DNA of 38,186 nucleotides from an uncultured Spartobacteria bacterium (GTDB taxonomy: Bacteria; Verrucomicrobiota; Verrucomicrobiia; Chthoniobacterales; UBA6821), in the NCBI GenBank assembly GCA_903847935.1, contig CAINEX010000089.1, positions 1 through 38,186 of the forward strand, given 5' to 3'. Shown here one piece after another: positions 35,201 to 38,186 of the stretch; positions within the stretch are counted from its first letter, which is position 1, and every line of letters begins with the position of its first letter. The notes under the pieces are model-generated. The model had not been told where the DNA came from. It saw nothing but the letters and a program-made list of their open reading frames with translations, and made no database searches. The position numbers and the translations under genes are program-made.

Positions 35201-38186
35201 TCAGGATAATCCGTCCCTGAGTTTGGGAGCTGTACAACAATCGATTCCTTATGCTGTGCAGTTTAGTTACGCTGGGGGCAATATTGAGATGAGAGTCAAT
35301 GGAAACATTGGGCATTGGTCTCTGAATGCAAGTGCGACTCCGGGAAGTATGGTTGCCGACTCCGGTAAGGAGCTCCCTTCAAACTGGCTCTATCGTAGAG
35401 GCTCGGTGGATGCGAATGGGAAATTTTCCCTATTAAATCTTTCTCCAGACAACCAGGGAGACCCGAAAGTCATGCAGGTGGCCTCCACCTCTTGGTGGGT
35501 GGATTTTAGTAATTTCTTCGACGACATCGGAGCCCTTGGTGGTGGTAACATCACGATGAATGCTGGCGGGAATATCAGTAACATCAACGCTTCCATCCCA
35601 ACGAATTTCCGGATGCGGGGAAAAGACTCGCTTGGCAATCTTATCCAAGCCGCGACGGCAACTGGCATTGAGCTTGGAGGAGGAAATCTTGCTCTGAATG
35701 CTGGCAATAACATCGATGCCGGTGTCTACTATGTGGAGCGAGGTAATGGAATGTTGCAGGCGGGCGGTAGCATTATTACCAATCCGACACGAGACCCTGC
35801 GGCCCCCGCATTGACAGCACCCGTATTCGCCAATTCTCCCCTCAGTTATCTCCCTTCAACACTCTTTTTGGGCAAGGGAAGTTTCAGCGTGCAGGCTGGT
35901 GGAGATGTTCTCCTTGGACCGGTAGCAAATGTCTTTATGACGCCGCAAGGGATCAATAACGGATTTTGGCTCACTGATTATTTCAATACGTATGCCCCCA
36001 CCGATAAGGTTTCCGTACTTTCATTCGGCGGCAATGTCACCTTCCGCGAGTCAGCAGCCAATCAAGCCAGTCAGGCACCATTGCCACTGCTCCAATCGTG
36101 GATCAGTACTTTTCTGAACCCCAGTGATTCAACGACGGCCTCCTATTATCAGCCATGGCTTAGAGTAGTTGAGGCGAACATTTCATCCGATTCAATCCCT
36201 TCAAGCCCTACACCTGTGGGATTGGGACCTCTCCTTTCGTTGATGCCGGCATCGTTGGATGCGTTGGCGTTATCCGGTGATATCAACCTACAGGGAAATC
36301 TCACCCTCATGCCATCGCCGGCAGGTACAATATCCCTCATTGCCGCTGAAAATATTAATGGTCTCGTCCAAAATGGTGCTTATAGACAGAGTGTTAACCA
36401 ATCGAGAAATATTTATGCTGCCTCGACAATAAATGTTTCGGATGCAAATCCAGCTTTATTCCCCGGGATTAACTCACCTCTTTCCAAAAGAAGTTCACTT
36501 CCAACAAGTCAGGTTAACAGCATAAGGGCAAACGGTACCAAGCTCTCCTTCACGACGGATATTTCCACCATGCTTTTTGAGAGTGGCTCCATCAATGGGC
36601 AATATGCCACAATAGCCTCTAAATCTGCTTTGCATGATTCGAGTCTTTTGCATGCGGGAGATCAGGTTCCATTACAGATGTATGCGGAAAATGGGAGTAT
36701 TTCGGGCATCGAGCTTTTCTCTCCCAAAGCAACCCTTGTGACAGCGGGGCAAGACATCACCGACATCGGTCTCTATATTCAGAATGACTCTGCTAAGAGT
36801 GTCAGTGTTGTTTCTGCAGGAAGAAATATTGTGGCCTATGACCCAGCCTCTCCACTGCAAAAAGCAGCTCAAGCTGCGTATAGTGGTAGCCTGCAAAGCG
36901 GGGATATTCAGATCAGTGGACCGGGTACGCTTGAGGTTTTGGCGGGAGGCAATGTCGACCTTGGCAACAATCCTGGTGGAGTCGATTCTTCGCTCAATAT
37001 CGGCATTACGAGCATCGGCAATCAAAGGAATCCATCGTTGCCCTTCCAGGGAGCTGATGTGGTCGTCAGCGCCGGTGTGAAACTTCCAACGGGACTCTCC
37101 TCTCAGGGAGCGCTTGCTCTGGACTCCTTCGCTCAATCTGTCCTGAGTACCTCTGAGGGGGCCACCTATCTTAACGAACTTTCCGCCCAGATGGCCTATA
37201 CGGGCGATCCTCTGCTCTCGGTACCCCATACAGCTGCAGACTTCAACGCCGATTCTTCCTTAACTCCCGAGCAAAAAGCGCAGCTAGAGATTCAACTTTT
37301 CTACATTGTTCTCCGTGATACAGGGCGCAACTACAGTGATCCCAAGTCAGCTGGTTATCGATCCTACGCAACAGCAAGACAGGCTATTCAGACTGTCATG
37401 AATGGATCGACTGGCACCGGTAATATCACGACCTGGTCGCAAGACATCGCGTCGGTCAATGGTGGGAATATTAACCTCTTCACACCCGGTGGTGGCATCA
37501 CCATGGGTGACATCAATTATAAGGCGGCGGGATCGAGTGTCGCTCCGGGAATCATCACGGAGGGAGGTGGGGCTATCAATATCTTCACTAAACAGAATGT
37601 CTCCATCGGTATCGGTCGTATCTTCACGCTCAAGGGAGGCGATATTATGATTTGGTCCGACAAGGGGAACATCGCAGCGGGTGCCTCCTCAAAGACGGTT
37701 CAGAGCGCTCCGCCAACTCAGGTTCTGGTGGATCCTCAGAGTGCGCTGGTTGAGTCTGATCTGGCTGGACTTGCAACTGGTGGTGGTATTGGAACGCTTG
37801 AGACTGTTATCGGCATTCCTCCGAGTTCGGTCGATCTTGATGCCCCCTCGGGGGTGATCAATGCCGGTGATGCTGGCATCCGCTCCTCGGGGAACCTGCA
37901 CCTTGCTGCCACGGCCATCCTGAACGCCGCTAACATCCAAGTGGGGGGAATCTCTGTCGGGGTGCCTCCTCCCGTTACAAGTTCGGCTCCTGCTGCTGCA
38001 CCTGCACCAGCACCAGCACCTGCATCAGCTCCCTCCAGTGCGAGTATGGCTGCAGCCGCTGCAAGCAGTTCTGCTGACAAGGCTGCTGATAAAACAGCCG
38101 CCAATCAGGCCGATGAAACCCCCTCCCTCATTTCGATCGATATCATGGGCTACGGTGGCGGGGTTGGGGATGGGGGCGAGGGGTCA
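26292..38186 (+). CDS. Giant two-partner-secretion filamentous-haemagglutinin-like exoprotein (incomplete at window end)
   Basis: Frame with ATG at 26292 (MREQEFRLNGQRLSPWLVRPLASLLTFFLFFSGSPALFALQFSAAG..) stayed open wherever I spot-checked it up to base 38186; exactly 3965 codons. TPS domain AYLYWSSFNVGAQTTLNFLQSG..IFGQINSPGQVYILNQNGVLFHAGSEVNVQSLVAATL. C-terminal GGGAINIFTKQNVSIGIGRIFTLKGGDIMIWSDKGNIAAG..GVINAGDAGIRSSGNLHLAA..NIQVGG resembles DUF3739. No ORF in this frame is listed in the track, consistent with no internal stop. Confidence 0.92.
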   Translation, partial: MREQEFRLNGQRLSPWLVRPLASLLTFFLFFSGSPALFALQFSAAGRSGDGQAGGGQGSAPSLQGAGAASAALTAALAQKSLQKSQSVITALTTAQKQAANAAKANPNNGQVNGKPVINGLQLSKPAAGNGEVAGLVPYYPVQNPAPSGSQVPTGAVPVPGTWSGVSGLSQSVTGNNAAAPDSATVTITQNQQSAYLYWSSFNVGAQTTLNFLQSGNLGTPGTWIAFNKVMGSSDPSHIFGQINSPGQVYILNQNGVLFHAGSEVNVQSLVAATLPINESLAGDALDRVTASGLVNFPHAVPQYLFTALDKGSYDPNNAGNVTVGASLGNVVVEPGATINATVNAEHSGGLVALIGPTVQNGGEINTPNGQTILAAGLQVALTPHPSLDPSLRGLDVSVGQVTGNNASGSPISVMSVKDGSDITSLAGTAENTSHGLITANEGDVTIAGASVSQQGGIASTTSVSFNGRVDLLANYGTQINSGYKADGSGGPTFYNTSTGTVDMGPGSTMQILPEWNSTATVTGTSLSLNSVVSILGSQVDMGEGAILEAPGAAATAGALAEDGKILANSATSGSGVTIQAGSWYRNGIINDLQFIAGGITLGSGAIIDLAGSTDVQVNSAQNYITLQLRAAELANSPLQQSSAIRGKNITVDSRVTGNYTLDGTTYYWAGTPLGDTSGYLGLIQRTVGQLTLNGGTLSLQAGDAVSLQPGSLVNVSGGWMRYSGGNFATTKLITSTGQIVDISKATPDQVYTGVVQHTPLAYEAPYLSGGNGGSLSVQSPSIMLNGDLNGNTVAGLRQSTHSSISQAPPLPSVLSLSFLGQRWDPNAGTLLNISPYAPSVTFADNGTSTSENVYLSQNLVQADGFGNLTIHNHDGTISLPSGTLLNVGINGVVSLEAANVDVEGSIVAPGGSVSLKADLAPFSVINSASLIASSEQPLLDVVQYEGQAAAQYGPVVGGVTQIVNADGSIRSVSAVLPHENAGIVTVGNSSVISVAGTLVRDSSSLSQVYQPISLNGGSLSITGYQVNTKSGSQLDVSGGAIVPLAGSSTYGNAGSVSIVSGKDTWDASIHNGSLVFNATLAGFAGLNKTPGSLSITAPAIQIGGTTQDQRVLLLKPSFFNQGGFGSFSLTGVGLKPDGVIDGLENPSSDVTPYVPGILIAAGTTIDPMVSSLIVSGTPSQGITVSDGLLPNPLRPTETISLNATGLNDPSIPTKPNLLIRGDLVMGENASINLDPQLGLKSGTILANVGSLKMSGNTVSVLGSITVPGGSISLSGGKSFRQNSSAFGPQVTVDVASTARLSTAGEALYLPDTLNVGKRSGSVLPGGTISISGNILAEAGATLNASGSRGVYDFLPYQLGLASSPETPSLVAYQVDSTGGSINLNGSQMLYSDATLSAHRGGITALGGSLSISSGNFYNTTLDAVNSFKDINLTLTQSGQVAPTGFQDSGVATIGQQLFPTSALNSANGGHLAVDSFSGGGFDAVQLGGNVLFNGAPSGGIVSLSVPGSIVVATTGFLGASDNTTINLKAATVSLGMAFQSPLAPGSSELLAALGTSTYAPPTWGQGSLNVDAKLIDIGNLSLQGIGHATLNAPQGVIRGDGTFDLAGSLTINSAMVYPVSETVFNLIAYNYSGSTAVSSGGTSGSIQINQSGSVQLPLSAGGSISLYAENIVQAGAIVAPFGSVNLGWEEAGASPVDPITGAGTGDSAAVIRSVPVTDTLGLLSGSLTSISGVDPLTGKGLIVPYGTSTDGSKWVDLSGADITTIGLPSKSIQLGANNITSATGSKIDLSGGGSAIASHWVAGNGGTINIAGDPKGGWSPAVAYSVGDLVTTTDSSGKVLYWTARQANSGTQPSVSLSWSQVQPSYAVVPGYQPAYAPTGYSDGLISLGSQIRINGGAGLAAGTYTLLPANYASLPGAYLISPSALNLGAGSYASPDGSVITSGTIFNGLDFSLSPPLTVGSFQILSPQQIARRAQYQYLNSDMFFQSSAGGSRTADAGNLLYQANASMALNASVLGLGAGGGKSARIDISAPLQFSISPEGTGGGPGVVDLSSSMIDLWSFGSLLIGGIRGSVANGLTPITVTASDVNLAPGALLSGSDVILAANNSVTVGTGASIVASGGSQVPDESLSVSGHGEILRVSSDENATSSRNIGSDSTPVAGLTIQAGANLSGASITIDSSGAATIDPSVVVRGQAINIAASKVALNFDGTQEPGSVLNINGSSLTGLSAAQSLNISSYSSIDFHGSGALGSAALTSLGLHAGQILGDNGGADTIQANNIFLDNANNTALSGGSLSASGGALTISGSLLMLGAGASEIGGFQTITMSLSGGIQGNGMGSLAVAENLNLSSPILTATGSSSTRITAGGSLDASASGSSLVKAGLGASLILQGSSLNIGMPITLPSGSVSLEATGPNGDLTLSSAIDVGGSSKQIFNVTEYTSGGAISLSSENGNLILAGSSLNVGALASGGSAGNLSFMAPSGLVLSMPSVIAGSAPRGSGGNFVADLGSYNHGNLDPLETILTAGGFTQSQNVRDRTDLAISVTDAKAGNYTLAADQGSITILGTINASDVPGQDSLGNPIQTGGSINLIAGQSVVITSGATLNVSGQNYDNAGKGGSINLEAGNNPAVAVIATTAPSSAFAPGTSVVDLQNGATLNLAVAAAPRAIDSAGNSDQFGGTLHVRAPQTMDASDVQINPIGATISGASLITAEGFYRQDAAQSDSAGIASIDNMEGAALNNATAFMNNAPAIAARLLSQSVPVSGILQVAPGEEIVNSLGSLMLNNDWDLSTARFGPNNAPGFLTLRAAGSIIFNASLSDGFSSQTFDPTTGNPILGSAYNAPLLAQNTVLPANFQSWAYQVTAGSDFSAANTQAVINSSPGSVLLGIPYQNGSQVQAPVPGADAQTADAIAGPGYNYYQVIRTGTGDIAINASGDLQLWNQFASIYSVGTQVTDPTLGGTFDTPSPSNYGQDNPSLSLGAVQQSIPYAVQFSYAGGNIEMRVNGNIGHWSLNASATPGSMVADSGKELPSNWLYRRGSVDANGKFSLLNLSPDNQGDPKVMQVASTSWWVDFSNFFDDIGALGGGNITMNAGGNISNINASIPTNFRMRGKDSLGNLIQAATATGIELGGGNLALNAGNNIDAGVYYVERGNGMLQAGGSIITNPTRDPAAPALTAPVFANSPLSYLPSTLFLGKGSFSVQAGGDVLLGPVANVFMTPQGINNGFWLTDYFNTYAPTDKVSVLSFGGNVTFRESAANQASQAPLPLLQSWISTFLNPSDSTTASYYQPWLRVVEANISSDSIPSSPTPVGLGPLLSLMPASLDALALSGDINLQGNLTLMPSPAGTISLIAAENINGLVQNGAYRQSVNQSRNIYAASTINVSDANPALFPGINSPLSKRSSLPTSQVNSIRANGTKLSFTTDISTMLFESGSINGQYATIASKSALHDSSLLHAGDQVPLQMYAENGSISGIELFSPKATLVTAGQDITDIGLYIQNDSAKSVSVVSAGRNIVAYDPASPLQKAAQAAYSGSLQSGDIQISGPGTLEVLAGGNVDLGNNPGGVDSSLNIGITSIGNQRNPSLPFQGADVVVSAGVKLPTGLSSQGALALDSFAQSVLSTSEGATYLNELSAQMAYTGDPLLSVPHTAADFNADSSLTPEQKAQLEIQLFYIVLRDTGRNYSDPKSAGYRSYATARQAIQTVMNGSTGTGNITTWSQDIASVNGGNINLFTPGGGITMGDINYKAAGSSVAPGIITEGGGAINIFTKQNVSIGIGRIFTLKGGDIMIWSDKGNIAAGASSKTVQSAPPTQVLVDPQSALVESDLAGLATGGGIGTLETVIGIPPSSVDLDAPSGVINAGDAGIRSSGNLHLAATAILNAANIQVGGISVGVPPPVTSSAPAAAPAPAPAPASAPSSASMAAAAASSSADKAADKTAANQADETPSLISIDIMGYGGGVGDGGEGS

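Noticed and set aside
26647-37940. Many short ORFs on both strands across 26.6-38 kb
   Set aside because: They overlap the open FHA-like frame and show no family features; treated as shadow ORFs

Overview
The window looks like a verrucomicrobial-type chromosome segment; this is inferred from PEP-CTERM proteins, PepSY/two-component gene order and gene style, not from a database search. Left part (0-8.4 kb): a GT9-type glycosyltransferase, an OmpR/HisKA two-component pair next to PepSY-like secreted proteins (one split by an in-frame TAA), a YncE-like beta-propeller, a CxPSR-type sulfatase and tRNA-Arg(TCT). Centre (8.6-18.6 kb): a 1787-aa exported pentapeptide-repeat protein with 18 'WP..F.Y..SGAYGP.AN' inter-block units, bioB, RNase R with a ~194-residue Ser/Arg-rich N-terminal extension, a prepilin-like protein and tRNA-Gly(CCC). 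From 18.6 to 20.8 kb lies a decayed stretch containing a nucleotidyltransferase (MNT-type) pseudogene, a frameshifted secretory-peptide relic and an IS3-family orfA relic. Next come two tandem PEP-CTERM paralogs, further secreted proteins and a Sel1-repeat protein. From 26292 to the window edge there is a giant open reading frame that the ORF track omits because it has no stop in the window. It is a two-partner-secretion, filamentous-haemagglutinin-like exoprotein of at least 3965 codons with a CBM5/12-like insert and a DUF3739-like C-terminal region. A 13-bp motif, GTTAC[AG]ATTC[CT]GA, recurs between 20.2 and 26.2 kb and may link the PEP-CTERM and haemagglutinin genes. No complete new defence or other system could be demonstrated. 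The strongest leads are the giant exported repeat proteins, the shared motif and the relic island.
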